From: Acinetobacter brisouioides
GTDB taxonomy: Bacteria; Pseudomonadota; Gammaproteobacteria; Pseudomonadales; Moraxellaceae
Assembly: GCF_004331075.1 (NCBI RefSeq)
Contig: NZ_SJNX01000005.1
Coordinates: 124,001-188,000 of the forward strand
DNA: 64,000 bases
Direction: 5' to 3'
Positions 10,921 through 21,248 of the stretch are shown here, in pieces; position 1 is the first letter of the stretch; every line of letters starts with the position of its first letter. The position numbers were made by a program, and so were the translations under genes. The notes beneath the pieces are model-generated. The model was not told where the DNA came from, did not search any database, and saw only the letters and a list, made by a program, of their open reading frames with translations.

Positions 10921-11535
10921 TTATTGTGGCTGCTTTTGTGCCAGCCAAACGGTATGTTCCGCACATTCAGCATCATCAGCAATCATTTGAATAAGCTGAA
11001 AGCCATGCTGTTCCAATAAGGACTGATATTCTTCAGCCGCCAAACTGGCATGATAAAGGGCTTCTCCGAACAGCTCGCCAATCGCTTCACCGTCGGCAGG
11101 GCCACTGGTAAACATCAATACAGCTCCTATGTCTGCAAAACTCTCAAACTGAGCAAACATTTTGCGTTGATCAGGTTTACTGAGATGAAAAAAACTGTCC
11201 CAAGCCACAATGCCCTGAAATTTCTGTGTAGAGGCAAAAGTGCGCATGTCTGCCTGAATCCAATGCTGCGTAGGAAAATGCTTTTGAGCCATCTCAATCA
11301 TGACCTCAGCGCTATCTACACCCGTGACCTCGCATCCCTGTGCAATCAAGTATGCAGCGATTGGTTTTGCTGAACCACAACCTAAATCCAAAATATGAGA
11401 AGGTACACAAAGCAACGCCAAGAAGCGGTCTAGCCATACTTTTTCATACAAATCTGTTCCGCGCAGATTGGTCCATTGCTGTCCATATTTACGATAAATC
11501 CCAATAATATTTTCAGCGAGATGTTCTTGGGTCAT
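10921..11535 (-). CDS. Class I SAM-dependent methyltransferase, substrate unknown
   Basis: 204 residues. The Rossmann methyltransferase motif I is ILDLGCGSAKP at about 43-53, followed by the acidic end of strand 2 (VTGVDSAEVM) and motif IIb QADMRTF. The later GIVAWDSFFHLS matches strand 4 of small-molecule methyltransferases of the Methyltransf_11/25 type. No substrate-specific domain is visible, so the target cannot be named. It converges on pta with only a shared terminator between, and is divergent from fumarase. Confidence 0.85.
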   Translation of the reverse strand: MTQEHLAENIIGIYRKYGQQWTNLRGTDLYEKVWLDRFLALLCVPSHILDLGCGSAKPIAAYLIAQGCEVTGVDSAEVMIEMAQKHFPTQHWIQADMRTFASTQKFQGIVAWDSFFHLSKPDQRKMFAQFESFADIGAVLMFTSGPADGEAIGELFGEALYHASLAAEEYQSLLEQHGFQLIQMIADDAECAEHTVWLAQKQPQ

Positions 11536-11691
11536 GCAGCTGCATTCCTATTGTTAGAGCTTCAGCTCATTTTTTATATTTTTACTCATATTCGATCTTG
11601 GATCAAAATCTCGGCAAAACTGCCCACAGACTGCTCATTTTGTCATATAATTTAGCCCGCTAGCTAACAGCCCGCTCAAGAGACTTTTGAT

Positions 11692-13218
11692 ATGACAACC
11701 ATTATCAAACAAGATGACTTGATCACTTCGGTCAAGGATGCCTTACAGTTTATTTCATACTATCATCCACAAGATTTCATTCAGGCAATGAGCCGTGCGT
11801 ATGATCGTGAAGAAAACCAAGCCGCTAAGGATGCAATCGCACAAATTTTAATTAACTCGCGTATGTGTGCAGAAGGTCATCGCCCTATCTGCCAAGATAC
11901 CGGGATTGTCAACGTGTTTGTTGATGTGGGCTTAGACGTTAAATTTGATTTAACCATGAGTCTTGATGATGCAATCAACGAAGGTGTACGCCAAGGTTAC
12001 TTAGAAAACACCAACGTACTTCGTGCATCTGTTTTAGCAGATCCAGCCTTTGGTCGTAAAAATACCAAAGACAATACCCCAGCAGTAATTCACTACAAAC
12101 TCGTACCAGGCAACAAAGTTGATATTACTGTTGCAGCCAAAGGTGGCGGTTCAGAAAACAAATCTAAACTTGCGATGCTAAACCCATCTGACTCGATTGT
12201 TGACTGGGTACTCAAAACTGTTCCGACTATGGGTGCAGGTTGGTGTCCACCAGGTATGCTCGGCATCGGGATTGGTGGTACTGCTGAAAAAGCCATGATG
12301 CTTGCAAAAGAAGCACTCATGGAAGAAATCAACATGGACGAATTGCTTCGCCGTGGCCCTCAAAGCAAAATGGAAGAGCTTCGTATTGAAATCTTCGAAA
12401 AAGTAAACGCTTTGGGTATTGGTGCACAAGGTCTTGGTGGTTTAACGACCGTCCTTGATATTAAAATCAAAGACTACCCTTGCCATGCTGCAGGTAAACC
12501 AGTCGGTATGATTCCAAACTGTGCAGCAACCCGCCATGCTCACTTCCAGCTTGATGGTTCAGGTCCTGCGCATATTCAAGCGCCTAAACTTGATGACTAT
12601 CCACAAGTCGCTTGGGATGCTTCCAAATCTAAACGTGTCAACCTAGACACCATTACTCAAGAAGAAATGAACTCTTGGAAACCAGGTGATACGCTTCTTC
12701 TTAACGGTACAATCTATACGGGTCGTGACGCTGCGCACAAACGTATGGTTGACATGTTAAATAACGGTGAAGAACTTCCTGTAGATCTTAAAGGTAAATT
12801 CATTTACTACGTAGGTCCTGTCGATCCTGTAGGTGATGAAGTCGTTGGTCCTGCTGGCCCTACAACTGCAACACGTATGGACAAATTCACTCGTCAAGTT
12901 CTAGAAGCAACTGGCATGTTTGGTATGATTGGTAAGGCAGACCGCGGTCCTGCTGCTGTTGAAGCCATTAAAGATAACAAAGCAACCTATCTCATGGCGG
13001 TTGGTGGTGCAGCTTATCTTGTTTCTAAAGCTGTTCGCCAAGCTGAAGTGGTTGCATTTGCTGACTTGGGTATGGAAGCAATCTACAAATTTGTAGTTGA
13101 AGACATGCCTGTATCAGTTGCTGTCGATGTTAACGGTACATCAATCCATGCGATTGCACCAAGAATCTGGCAAGAGAAAATCGGTAAAATTCCAGTGGTT
13201 GATGCAACTGCGGGTTAA
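11692..13218 (+). CDS. fumA: Class I (iron-sulfur) fumarate hydratase
   Basis: 508 residues, the length of single-chain class I fumarases. It interconverts fumarate and L-malate in the TCA cycle using a [4Fe-4S] cluster. N-terminal alpha domain: RPICQDTGIVNVFVD, with a cluster-ligand cysteine at residue 67. Further ligand cysteines are likely in GAGWCPPGMLG and PNCAATRHAHF. The C-terminal beta domain begins near residue 320 and contains DPVGDEVVGPAGPTTATRMD. No class II fumarase lies nearby. This enzyme is oxygen- and iron-sensitive. A strong terminator follows; the gene stands alone. Confidence 0.95.
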   Translation: MTTIIKQDDLITSVKDALQFISYYHPQDFIQAMSRAYDREENQAAKDAIAQILINSRMCAEGHRPICQDTGIVNVFVDVGLDVKFDLTMSLDDAINEGVRQGYLENTNVLRASVLADPAFGRKNTKDNTPAVIHYKLVPGNKVDITVAAKGGGSENKSKLAMLNPSDSIVDWVLKTVPTMGAGWCPPGMLGIGIGGTAEKAMMLAKEALMEEINMDELLRRGPQSKMEELRIEIFEKVNALGIGAQGLGGLTTVLDIKIKDYPCHAAGKPVGMIPNCAATRHAHFQLDGSGPAHIQAPKLDDYPQVAWDASKSKRVNLDTITQEEMNSWKPGDTLLLNGTIYTGRDAAHKRMVDMLNNGEELPVDLKGKFIYYVGPVDPVGDEVVGPAGPTTATRMDKFTRQVLEATGMFGMIGKADRGPAAVEAIKDNKATYLMAVGGAAYLVSKAVRQAEVVAFADLGMEAIYKFVVEDMPVSVAVDVNGTSIHAIAPRIWQEKIGKIPVVDATAG

Positions 13219-13230
13219 CCGAAATACATC

Positions 13231-13258
13231 AAAAAACACGCCGCATGGCGTGTTTTTT
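13231..13258 (+). terminator. Terminator of fumarase gene
   Basis: Perfect 12 bp stem AAAAAACACGCC / GGCGTGTTTTTT with loop GCAT. Confidence 0.95.
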
Positions 13259-13270
13259 TATTTAGATTAT

Positions 13271-13315
13271 TAGGGCTTGTTCAACACTCACACATGTAAT
13301 GTTGCACAAGCCCTA
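13271..13315. repeat. 45 bp near-palindrome, possible IS-tip remnant or leader hairpin
   Basis: TAGGGCTTGT (13271-13280) is the exact inverse of ACAAGCCCTA (13306-13315). The match continues inward with one mismatch (TCAACA against TGTTGC). It lies between the fumarase terminator and the start of the DUF2059 gene, so it may fold in that gene's leader RNA. No transposase is present. Confidence 0.5.
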
Positions 13316-13345
13316 TTTACACCGAATGCCATAAGGTCTTTTCTC

Positions 13346-13762
13346 ATGCAACTCAAAAGTATTAGTCAGATTTTAACTTTACTTGGAGGACTGTTTTTCT
13401 TTGACTTGAGCCATGCACAGCCCGCATCACCCAATTCGATTGATCAACTTTTTGATATCTTACAAATTAAACAAAACACTCAGTCGATGGTCAAGCCACA
13501 ACAACTTCAAATGCTCGGTCTAAATAAAGAACAGTTTTGGCAAGATGTTGAACCACAATTGAAACAGCTTTATCAAAAAAACCTGTCCGAAGAAGAAGTT
13601 CAGGCACTGAACCGTTTTTACCGCACTCCAGAAGGACAATCTTTGGCAGCTAAAATGCCAACCCTAAGCCAAGAAACCTACAACGTCGTGGTTCACAACA
13701 TGATGAACAATAGCACTGTAAATCATGTTCTATTTAAGGTCTTAGGTATTGATAACACATAA
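13346..13762 (+). CDS. Secreted DUF2059 protein
   Basis: I place the start at ATG 13346 (AAGG about 10 nt upstream). This gives 138 residues beginning with a signal peptide, MQLKSISQILTLLGG to SHAQ. The longer frame from 13277 would put 23 extra residues before the signal and run through a palindrome. The C-terminal half has the DUF2059 pattern: YQKNLSEEEVQALNRFYRTP, then EGQSLAAKMP. The family is periplasmic with no settled biochemical role. A longer paralogue follows 150 bp downstream, suggesting a local duplication. Confidence 0.75.
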   Translation: MQLKSISQILTLLGGLFFFDLSHAQPASPNSIDQLFDILQIKQNTQSMVKPQQLQMLGLNKEQFWQDVEPQLKQLYQKNLSEEEVQALNRFYRTPEGQSLAAKMPTLSQETYNVVVHNMMNNSTVNHVLFKVLGIDNT

Positions 13763-13915
13763 TTTCCATCAAGTTAAAACTTAGGCGCAACTTACATACT
13801 TGCGCCTCTCATAGAGCCAAAATTTCAATAATAATCGTTTAAACTTGTATATTATTTGATTATGACAAACCATTAATTCTAAGAATTATTCTCAAATCAT
13901 TTTAGGACAAGCACA

Positions 13916-14470
13916 ATGTCAAAAACACCTATTACTCAATTTATACTGGCTTGTCTTTGCTACTATGGCATCAGTCAAACTACGCTTGCAGCCCCTGCAC
14001 AGCCTGCATCTGTTCAAGAGTTAATACGCGTTTCCAATGCTGAACAGTTAGTCAAAGAAGCGGTTAAAAGCTATACCCCCTATTTCCAAAAACATTCAGA
14101 GCAAGTGATAAAAGAATATACGGGACATGAAACTCTGACCGAGCAGGATCAAGTGGCTGCACAAAAGCTTTCCAAGATTTTTCTAAACACGGTAGAAACA
14201 TTCTTACAGCAAGCTAAACCCATCGAAATTATTAAGAATATTTATACCCAGCAGCTATCTGAAGAAGAAGTACAAGCTTATATTCGCTTTTTAAAATCTC
14301 CTGAAGGGCAATCAATTAACCAGAAAATGCCGATTATTTTGCAACAAACTGCTCAAAAAATTAACCAAGCCACAGAAAATTTAACTCAAGATAAAAAGTT
14401 TCAACAACAAATTACCCAGCAAATTGCCAATGTGCTTAAACCACTACCTAAAAAAGCCAGTGTAAAATAA
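13916..14470 (+). CDS. Secreted DUF2059 protein, second paralogue
   Basis: 184 residues with an N-terminal signal segment ending about TTLAAPAQ (residue 26). The DUF2059 core YTQQLSEEEVQAYIRFLKSP then EGQSINQKMP is nearly the same as in the upstream gene, and there is a longer glutamine-rich C-terminal tail. AGGACAAGCACA precedes the ATG. It is probably periplasmic; function is unknown. It has its own A/T-rich promoter region (13763-13915) and ends in a very strong bidirectional terminator facing clpX. Confidence 0.8.
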   Translation: MSKTPITQFILACLCYYGISQTTLAAPAQPASVQELIRVSNAEQLVKEAVKSYTPYFQKHSEQVIKEYTGHETLTEQDQVAAQKLSKIFLNTVETFLQQAKPIEIIKNIYTQQLSEEEVQAYIRFLKSPEGQSINQKMPIILQQTAQKINQATENLTQDKKFQQQITQQIANVLKPLPKKASVK

Positions 14471-14474
14471 CTGA

Positions 14475-14511
14475 GCATAAAAAAACGCGCAGGATGCGCG
14501 TTTTTTTATGC
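14475..14511. terminator. Bidirectional terminator between DUF2059 gene and clpX
   Basis: Perfect 16 bp stem GCATAAAAAAACGCGC / GCGCGTTTTTTTATGC with loop AGGAT. Confidence 0.95.
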
Positions 14512-14518
14512 AGAAAAA

Positions 14519-15826
14519 TTAAGCTGATTTTGAATCAATAATCTTTAAATCAGTTTTCTCAGCCAAAGGCTGTTGAGCATTATGTACACGCTCAGCTTTG
14601 ACTTCTGGTTCAGCTTTATCATTAATGACTGCGTCATTGACAATGATCGTACCCACATCTGTACGGCTTGGTAAGTCATACATGGTGTCAAGCAAAACAT
14701 TTTCCAGAATTGAACGCAAACCACGTGCACCTGTATTACGTTCTAGGGCTTTTTTCGCAACAGCACGTAATGCAGACTCTTCAAACACCAAATCTACATT
14801 TTCCATATCAAACAAATGTTGATATTGGCGAGTCAGAGCATTTTTCGGTTCAGTTAAAATCTGAATCAAAGCCTGTTCATCAAGCTCATCCAGTGTTGCA
14901 ATAACGGGCAAACGACCAATAAACTCAGGAATTAAACCGAATTTAACCAAGTCTGTCGCTTCAACCTGACGGAACAATTCAGAGACTTTTTTATTGTCAT
15001 CTTTATTCTTCACTTCAGCGTTAAAACCAATCCCACCTTTTTCCTGACGTTGCTGAACAATTTTTTCCAATCCAGAGAATGCACCACCACAAATAAACAA
15101 GATATTTGAGGTATCAATCTGAATAAATTCTTGCTGCGGATGTTTACGCCCACCTTGTGGTGGAATTGATGCCACAGTACCTTCAATCATTTTCAGCAAG
15201 GCTTGCTGCACACCTTCACCCGATACATCTCGAGTGATAGAAGGATTTTCTGATTTGCGCGTAATCTTGTCGATTTCGTCAATATAGATAATCCCTTTTT
15301 GTGCTTTTTCAACATCATAATCAGCTTTTTGCAGTAGCTTTTGTACAATGTTTTCAACATCTTCGCCCACATAACCTGCTTCGGTCAGTGTCGTTGCATC
15401 TGCCATGGCAAATGGCACATCCAGCAAGCGAGCCAAGGTTTGAGCCAGTAAAGTTTTACCAGAACCTGTTGGGCCAACGAGTAAAATATTGCTTTTTGCA
15501 ATCTCAATATCGTCGTGCTTATGCCCTGTTTGCGACACTTTTAAGCGTTTATAGTGATTATAAACTGCCACCGATAAGGTTTTTTTCGCAATATCTTGAC
15601 CAATCACATACTGATCAAGCGCTGCACGAATTTCATGTGGCTTTGGCAAAGGACGGCTTGCCCAGTCACCTGAGTCAACTTGTTGACTGGTTTGTACCAA
15701 GTCAAGACATACGTCCACACATTCGTTACAAATGTATGCGTCCTCGCCTGCAATCAGTTTCCCGACTTCAGACTGCGTTTTACCGCAAAATGAACAATGT
15801 TTTTGTCCTTGAGGATGGTTGGACAT
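14519..15826 (-). CDS. clpX: ATP-dependent Clp protease ATPase subunit ClpX
   Basis: 435 residues. The hexameric AAA+ unfoldase feeds substrates, including SsrA-tagged proteins, to ClpP. The N-terminal zinc domain has Cys11, Cys14, Cys33 and Cys36. Walker A GPTGSGKT is at 118-125, the pore loop GYVGED follows, and Walker B is IIYIDEIDK. The RKH-type loop GGRKHP and sensor-2 region [11 protein letters not shown] are present. It lies 27 bp after clpP in the order tig-clpP-clpX, probably cotranscribed with clpP. The tmRNA that makes its main tagged substrates is at 37710-38068. Confidence 0.97.
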   Translation of the reverse strand: MSNHPQGQKHCSFCGKTQSEVGKLIAGEDAYICNECVDVCLDLVQTSQQVDSGDWASRPLPKPHEIRAALDQYVIGQDIAKKTLSVAVYNHYKRLKVSQTGHKHDDIEIAKSNILLVGPTGSGKTLLAQTLARLLDVPFAMADATTLTEAGYVGEDVENIVQKLLQKADYDVEKAQKGIIYIDEIDKITRKSENPSITRDVSGEGVQQALLKMIEGTVASIPPQGGRKHPQQEFIQIDTSNILFICGGAFSGLEKIVQQRQEKGGIGFNAEVKNKDDNKKVSELFRQVEATDLVKFGLIPEFIGRLPVIATLDELDEQALIQILTEPKNALTRQYQHLFDMENVDLVFEESALRAVAKKALERNTGARGLRSILENVLLDTMYDLPSRTDVGTIIVNDAVINDKAEPEVKAERVHNAQQPLAEKTDLKIIDSKSA

Positions 15827-15853
15827 ATTTTCTCCAATAAATAATCTTTTACA

Positions 15854-16459
15854 TTATGGGCGTTTAGTTAATACAGCATCAACTAAGCCATACTCTTTTG
15901 CAGCTTGCGCGGTCATGAAGTTATCACGATCTGTATCTCGTGCAACTGTTTCATAGTCTTGACCGCTGTGTTCTGCCATCAAGCGGTTTAATCGCTCTTT
16001 AATAAACAGGATTTCACGTGCATGGATCTCAATGTCAGATGCCTGCCCACGGAAACCACCAAGTGGCTGGTGAATCATGACACGCGCATTTTCCAAACAG
16101 TAACGTTTACCCTTCGCACCCGCATTTAGCAAGAAAGCACCCATAGATGCCGCCTGCCCCATACAGATCGTTGAAACATCAGGTTTAATAAACTGCATGG
16201 TATCGTAAATTGCCATACCTGCAGTCACCGAACCACCTGGTGAATTAATATAAAGGTGTATATCTTTATCTGGGTTCTCTGCTTCTAAAAACAACATCTG
16301 CGCAACAATTAAATTTGCCATGTTGTCTTCAACTTCACCCGTTAGGAAAATCACACGTTCACGTAACAAACGTGAAAAAATATCAAATGAGCGTTCACCG
16401 CGTGAGGATTGTTCAACAACAACTGGAACTAAAGCATTTTCTATGTTTGGAACATACAT
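15854..16459 (-). CDS. clpP: ATP-dependent Clp protease proteolytic subunit ClpP
   Basis: 201 residues. The serine protease tetradecamer partners ClpX. The catalytic triad is Ser105 (GQAASMGAF), His130 (MIHQPLGG) and Asp179 (RDTDRDN); the spacing equals that of E. coli ClpP (111/136/185). [11 protein letters not shown] at 71-81 is the oxyanion/handle region. A short propeptide is likely. It sits between tig and clpX on the same strand, with clpX 27 bp downstream. Confidence 0.97.
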   Translation of the reverse strand: MYVPNIENALVPVVVEQSSRGERSFDIFSRLLRERVIFLTGEVEDNMANLIVAQMLFLEAENPDKDIHLYINSPGGSVTAGMAIYDTMQFIKPDVSTICMGQAASMGAFLLNAGAKGKRYCLENARVMIHQPLGGFRGQASDIEIHAREILFIKERLNRLMAEHSGQDYETVARDTDRDNFMTAQAAKEYGLVDAVLTKRP

Positions 16460-16608
16460 ACGTTTATTTATTCCTAAATTCTTATGACTTAAACCATGAC
16501 AACAATATGCGCGATAAAAGCCAAAATTGCAAAACTATTCCTTATCTAAATAACAGATAAATAATCGGATTACACGTATTATCCACTGTATTAACAATTT
16601 TTCTACAG

Positions 16609-16645
16609 CATAAAAAAAGGCGCAACAAGCGCGCCTTTTTTTATG
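16609..16645 (-). terminator. Terminator of tig
   Basis: Perfect 15 bp stem CATAAAAAAAGGCGC / GCGCCTTTTTTTATG, loop AACAAGC, just after the tig stop. It separates tig from clpPX, so clpP needs its own promoter in 16460-16608. Confidence 0.92.
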
Positions 16646-16653
16646 TCAAAGGA

Positions 16654-17988
16654 TTAACCTTGTTGACGAGCTTGTTGCTCTTTCAATAACTCTTCATAGC
16701 TTACAGCTTTGTCAGTTACTTTAGCAGAAGCCAAAATGAAATCGACAACTTGGTCTTCCAACACAACAGCTTCGATTTGCTGACGTTGTTTTGCATCGGT
16801 TTTGAAGTATTCGATCACTTCAGTTGGATCTTCATAAGAAGAAGCCATATCTTCGATGTAAGCATCAACACGTGTTTGGTCAACTTCAAGTTGAGCATCA
16901 GCCAATACTTTGCTCACTAACACGCCAAGTTTAACTGATTTTTCAGCTTGTTCTTTGAACAAATCATCTGGAAGCAAGCTAGAATCAAATGCTTTCGCAC
17001 CTTCTGCACCAAATTGCTGAGTGAATTGCTGGATCATTTGTTGACGTTGACGGTCAATTTCTTGAGCAACCATTGCATTTGGAACTTCGATTTCGTTTGC
17101 AGCAACCAATGCATCAAATGCAGCAGCTTTAACTTGGTTACGAAGACCATTTTTCACTTCACGTTCCATGTTTTTGCGAACGTCAGCTTTTAATTTTTCA
17201 ACGCCTTCTTCTTCAGTAAGACCGAAGATTTTCAAGAATTCAGCATCAATTTCTGGAAGCTTTGGTTTTTCAACTTGCTTAACAGTGATTTTGAACTGAG
17301 CTTGTTTGCCCGCAAGATTTTCAGCTTGATAATCTTCAGGGAAAGTAACATCGATCACTTTCTCTTCGCCAGCTTTCATACCCACGATGCCATCTTCGAA
17401 ACCAGGAATCATGCGACCAGAACCTAAAACAAGTTTAAAGTCTTGTGCAGAACCGCCTTCGAAAGTTTCACCATCGATTGAACCTTCAAAATCAAAAGTC
17501 ACTTGCATGTCTTTTTTAGACATACCTTTGGTCACAGCCCAAGTTTGACGTTGCTTTTGCAAGTTTTCGATCATAGCATCAACGTCTTTGTCGTTGATTT
17601 CAGTCTGTTTACGTTCAACTTCCAAAGCATCAAATGCATTGACTTGAATTTCTGGGTAAACTTCAACAGTCGCTTCAAAAACTAAAGCATCATCTTTGTT
17701 TTCAACTTTTTCAATGTTTGGCATACCAACAGCATTGATTTTTTCTTGTTGAATTGCTTCAAATACTGTATCGCGAATAATGTCATTTACAACTTCTTGA
17801 TAAATGCCTGCACCATATTCACGGCGCACAACATTTACAGGTACTTTACCTGGACGGAAGCCGTTGATTTTCGCAGTTTTGGCAGTGCGTTGTAAGCGAG
17901 CTTCGAATTGCTCGTTAACACGGCTCGTCGGTACAGATACATTTAAACGACGGGCAACGCCCGAAACCGCTTCAGTCGTTACTTGCAT
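16654..17988 (-). CDS. tig: Trigger factor, ribosome-associated chaperone and PPIase
   Basis: 444 residues. The N-terminal ribosome-binding domain has the signature NGFRPGKVP (about residues 41-49). A central FKBP-type PPIase domain at about 160-245 shows [17 protein letters not shown] and [12 protein letters not shown]. The C-terminal helical chaperone arms are rich in Q, E and A. It binds nascent chains at the exit tunnel. First gene of the tig, clpP, clpX series. The 319 bp upstream (17989-18307) is A/T-rich and must hold the promoters of tig and the divergent small gene. Confidence 0.97.
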   Translation of the reverse strand: MQVTTEAVSGVARRLNVSVPTSRVNEQFEARLQRTAKTAKINGFRPGKVPVNVVRREYGAGIYQEVVNDIIRDTVFEAIQQEKINAVGMPNIEKVENKDDALVFEATVEVYPEIQVNAFDALEVERKQTEINDKDVDAMIENLQKQRQTWAVTKGMSKKDMQVTFDFEGSIDGETFEGGSAQDFKLVLGSGRMIPGFEDGIVGMKAGEEKVIDVTFPEDYQAENLAGKQAQFKITVKQVEKPKLPEIDAEFLKIFGLTEEEGVEKLKADVRKNMEREVKNGLRNQVKAAAFDALVAANEIEVPNAMVAQEIDRQRQQMIQQFTQQFGAEGAKAFDSSLLPDDLFKEQAEKSVKLGVLVSKVLADAQLEVDQTRVDAYIEDMASSYEDPTEVIEYFKTDAKQRQQIEAVVLEDQVVDFILASAKVTDKAVSYEELLKEQQARQQG

Positions 17989-18307
17989 GGCTTCCTCAAT
18001 ATCTAGTTAGTAGTAGCAAATTTTTAAAGTCGCCTATTATAAGCCATCACGACACGATATACAAAATTTGGTTCGAGATTATTTTAGCGTCATCTTCTAT
18101 TTTTGGCTTTTTTATGCCTATTTGATGACGAGTATCAGAAAATCTCATGATGAGAAAAATTAACCTGAACTTAAAACTCATAAAAAAGTAGCAATTTTCT
18201 TCTTATGCATCATATAAATCTTTTAAAGTGCAACACTTCTACAGCACAACTTACAATTCATCTGATTAGACTACAATCTTGAGCAATCCTTCTGGAGAAG
18301 AAAGGCT

Positions 18308-18502
18308 ATGAGTATTTTAGATGAAGTGGGGAAAATTGCGGGTGCAATCATCGCGGAACAAGGTGTTGATAAGCTTGACCCAGATGCAAACCTTCTTGAA
18401 AAGGCTGCAAGCGCAATTGCTGGTTATGAAGCTGCGAAAATTGCCGAGAACAAATTAGAAAATCCTGAGGATGAACAGCAAACTTCAGATGATCAATCTT
18501 GA
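18308..18502 (+). CDS. Small acidic protein of unknown function, 64 aa
   Basis: 64 residues starting MSILDEVGKIAGAIIAEQGV, with a strong ribosome site (GGAG and AAGG within 16 nt of ATG). The N-terminal half is amphipathic and alanine-rich; the tail is very acidic (NPEDEQQTSDDQS). No signal peptide or membrane segment is seen. I do not recognise a family. The compact start, good codon use and lack of an alternative frame support a real gene. It is monocistronic. Confidence 0.6.
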   Translation: MSILDEVGKIAGAIIAEQGVDKLDPDANLLEKAASAIAGYEAAKIAENKLENPEDEQQTSDDQS

Positions 18503-18948
18503 TTTTTTATTAGCTACTATTTTTAATCAAATTTCTTAGAATATTTGCCATCAGTTCAGTTTTTAACTTTAGAGTTGATTGATCTTTAATAAAAGGCAAT
18601 CAACTCCCCCATCATGAAACGCTAAAATCACGATTTGACAAGATTACTATGGCTTATCCACAAATAACTCTATGTAATGAGCAGGTCTTGATTCATTCCA
18701 ATACAACATTTAGATTAAAATAAATGACAATCATTATTATTAACACTTAATTTTAATATTCCAATTCATATTTTCAATTTACAAATAAATTCAAATACTT
18801 AGATCAAATATGTAAATTTTTACCTTAAAAATACACGATTGATTCATATTTTTAATCGTTTTTTTCTATTGTAAAGTAGTGTTATTCTAAACAAGAATTA
18901 TTAACATTTAGCGAATTGTTAACATCTAAAATTATAGAGCCTTTAATT
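18503..18948. other. Intergenic regulatory region ahead of the siderophore receptor
   Basis: 446 bp, very A+T-rich, no gene. It holds the Fur box at 18720-18738 and a small palindrome ATTCT-TAAACA-AGAAT near 18884-18898. Nothing else was recognised. Confidence 0.6.
18720..18738 (+). promoter_or_regulatory. Fur box ahead of the PiuA-like receptor gene
   Basis: ATAAATGACAATCATTATT matches 14 of 19 positions of the Fur consensus GATAATGATAATCATTATC. It overlaps a possible promoter, ATGACA (18724-18729) and TTAATT (18747-18752) with 17 bp spacing. This fits iron repression of the downstream TonB receptor and piuC. Confidence 0.7.
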
Positions 18949-21168
18949 ATGTCGTTTATCCGAACCCGTAAGAAGATTGTTTCTTCTGCAATTGTCTCAT
19001 CACTTTCACTTATGGCAACTACGACAGCCATTGCAGCAGATGAAACAGCAGAATTACCAACTATTTATAGTCATGCGGTGGCTACAAAAGATGGTTTAAA
19101 AGTCAAGCAATCTGCAAATAAAAAATATGTTGCGCCTTTACTCGACACCCCAAAATCTGTTGCAGTTATTTCACAAAAACTATTAAAAGACACCAATTCC
19201 AATACTCTTCTCCAAGCGCTTGCCAATGAGCCAGGAATTACTTTAGGTGCAGGTGAAGGCGGTACGCCATTTACCGATATGCCTTATATCCGTGGTTACA
19301 GCAGCCAAAGTTCAATTTATGTCGATGGCGTGCGTAACACGACTTCACAAAACCGTGACATGTTTGCGATTGAACAAGTTGAAGTCACGAAAGGTTCAAG
19401 CTCTGCAATTTCTGGTGGTGGCGGTGTTGGTGGCAGCATTAACTTGATTAGCAAAGTGGCTCATCAGGGTGATAAATACCAAGGTTCGATTCAAGGTGGT
19501 ACAGACAACTATCGTCATATTATGCTGGATGCCAACAAAGACTTTGGCAACGGCGTTGCAGGTCGTGTTGTGGTCATGGGTCATCAAAATGATAAACCTG
19601 GTGCAATCGATGGTGCTGAATATAACCGTGTCGGGATTGCCCCAAGCCTTGCATGGGGATTGGGTACAGCAACGCGTGGAACTTTAAGTTATTATTACCT
19701 GCAAAGCTACGATGAACCCGATGCAGGTATTCCATTTTTAACTACAGGTGGCAAGCCAATTTATGTGAAGCAAGGTACATATTACGGCTGGAAAAATCGT
19801 GATTTTGACAAGCGTGAAAACCATATTGGAACCTTCAAACTTGAACATGATTTCGATGACAATTTGACGTTATCCAATACAGCCTCATACACCAAATCAA
19901 AATCTGACTACGTCTATACTAATGCGGATGACTCAAAAGGTAACGTTGCAGCATACGGTACGATTTCCCGTCGTGCACTCAGCCGTATTGTCGATACCGA
20001 TGCACTGAGCGATCAATTGGCATTAACAGGTAAGTTCAATACAGGTAGCCTCAAACACTCGTTTAACATCGGTACAGAGTGGAGTTATCAATCATCCGAA
20101 CAAGGCGTACATACCTTTACCAACAGCTTAGGGACAACCTCAACCGTACACAGCACTGACTGTTCACCAACAACGACTAATATCGGTGGCTGGTGTACCT
20201 CTGTGAATAACCCAACTAATGGGCTATATACCGATACTCTCGGAAGCATCAAAAACCAGTACACCACACGCAGTACAACTGCGGCGGTCTATGCGCTGGA
20301 CAGCATTGAATTTACTCCACAATGGCTACTCAACCTTGGCATGCGTTGGGATCAGTTCGATACAGAGCGTAAATATTATAAAAATACGACCAGTGGAAGC
20401 ACCACGACTCCTGCGGGCACAGTTCTCCAAAGTGATTCAAATTACTTTTCTTACCAAGTGGGTCTAGTCTTTAAACCAGCAGAAAATGGCAGTATCTATG
20501 CAAGTTTTGCAACCTCTGCAAACCCTGTAGGTGTTGACCAAGGTGATGGTGCAGATTCAGTTTCAGCAAGTTATGACGATCTAAAACCAGAAGAAGCACG
20601 TACTGTTGAACTTGGGACCAAATGGGATTTGTTTAACAATCGAGCCAACCTAACGGCTGCGGTGTTCCGTACTGAAAAGCAAAATACCCGTGTCTTGACC
20701 GATGCCAACACTTACTCCAACGTGGGTAGCAGCCGTGTAAATGGTTTTGAAATCGATCTAAAAGGTCAGATTACCGATAAATGGGACATGTCTGCTGGAT
20801 ATAGTTATTTGGACAGCAAGCTGACAAAAGCCGCGTACAACGCGACTGCAACGGCTGGCAAACCACTACCATTTGTTGCGAAAAACAGCGCAACACTTTG
20901 GACAACCTATAAAGTGTTACCAAAGCTGACCATTGGTGCAGGTGCTCAATATAAAGATCAGGTTTATGTCAACACTTCAAGTAACAAATACTTGCCTGCA
21001 TATACCATCTACAATGCTATGGCAAAATATGATGTGAACCATAATGTGAACATCCAGTTAAATGTCAACAACATTGGTAACAAACGTTACTTTGTAAGTG
21101 GTCACACTCACCAAGCCTTTGAAGGTGATGGACGTAATGCTGTACTTGCAATCAACTTTAAATACTAA
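18949..21168 (+). CDS. piuA: TonB-dependent siderophore receptor, PiuA/Fiu-like
   Basis: I start at ATG 18949 (739 residues). The TTG at 18916 in the same frame adds an implausible tail before the signal peptide. A signal peptide ends about TTTAIAA (residues 1-27). The plug domain (about 55-180) has DTPKSVAVISQKLL and YIRGYSSQSSIYVDGVRN. The rest is a beta-barrel ending in NFKY with a terminal aromatic residue. Fiu/PiuA-type receptors import catecholate siderophores and siderophore-conjugated beta-lactams such as cefiderocol. The adjacent piuC dioxygenase gene is the usual partner, which supports the PiuA name over other catecholate receptors. A Fur box lies upstream; energy comes from TonB-ExbBD (36 kb). 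Confidence 0.85.
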   Translation: MSFIRTRKKIVSSAIVSSLSLMATTTAIAADETAELPTIYSHAVATKDGLKVKQSANKKYVAPLLDTPKSVAVISQKLLKDTNSNTLLQALANEPGITLGAGEGGTPFTDMPYIRGYSSQSSIYVDGVRNTTSQNRDMFAIEQVEVTKGSSSAISGGGGVGGSINLISKVAHQGDKYQGSIQGGTDNYRHIMLDANKDFGNGVAGRVVVMGHQNDKPGAIDGAEYNRVGIAPSLAWGLGTATRGTLSYYYLQSYDEPDAGIPFLTTGGKPIYVKQGTYYGWKNRDFDKRENHIGTFKLEHDFDDNLTLSNTASYTKSKSDYVYTNADDSKGNVAAYGTISRRALSRIVDTDALSDQLALTGKFNTGSLKHSFNIGTEWSYQSSEQGVHTFTNSLGTTSTVHSTDCSPTTTNIGGWCTSVNNPTNGLYTDTLGSIKNQYTTRSTTAAVYALDSIEFTPQWLLNLGMRWDQFDTERKYYKNTTSGSTTTPAGTVLQSDSNYFSYQVGLVFKPAENGSIYASFATSANPVGVDQGDGADSVSASYDDLKPEEARTVELGTKWDLFNNRANLTAAVFRTEKQNTRVLTDANTYSNVGSSRVNGFEIDLKGQITDKWDMSAGYSYLDSKLTKAAYNATATAGKPLPFVAKNSATLWTTYKVLPKLTIGAGAQYKDQVYVNTSSNKYLPAYTIYNAMAKYDVNHNVNIQLNVNNIGNKRYFVSGHTHQAFEGDGRNAVLAINFKY

Positions 21169-21248
21169 TTTAGCCCTGTAATCTATGACCATTTCTTGTG
21201 TACACTGGAAATGGTCTTTTTTATTTTTGAACAACGTATCGAGTTATT

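Noticed and set aside
15301..15840. 179-codon plus-strand frame
   Set aside because: Lies antisense to clpX; the clpX reading is fully conserved and the frame has no recognisable protein.
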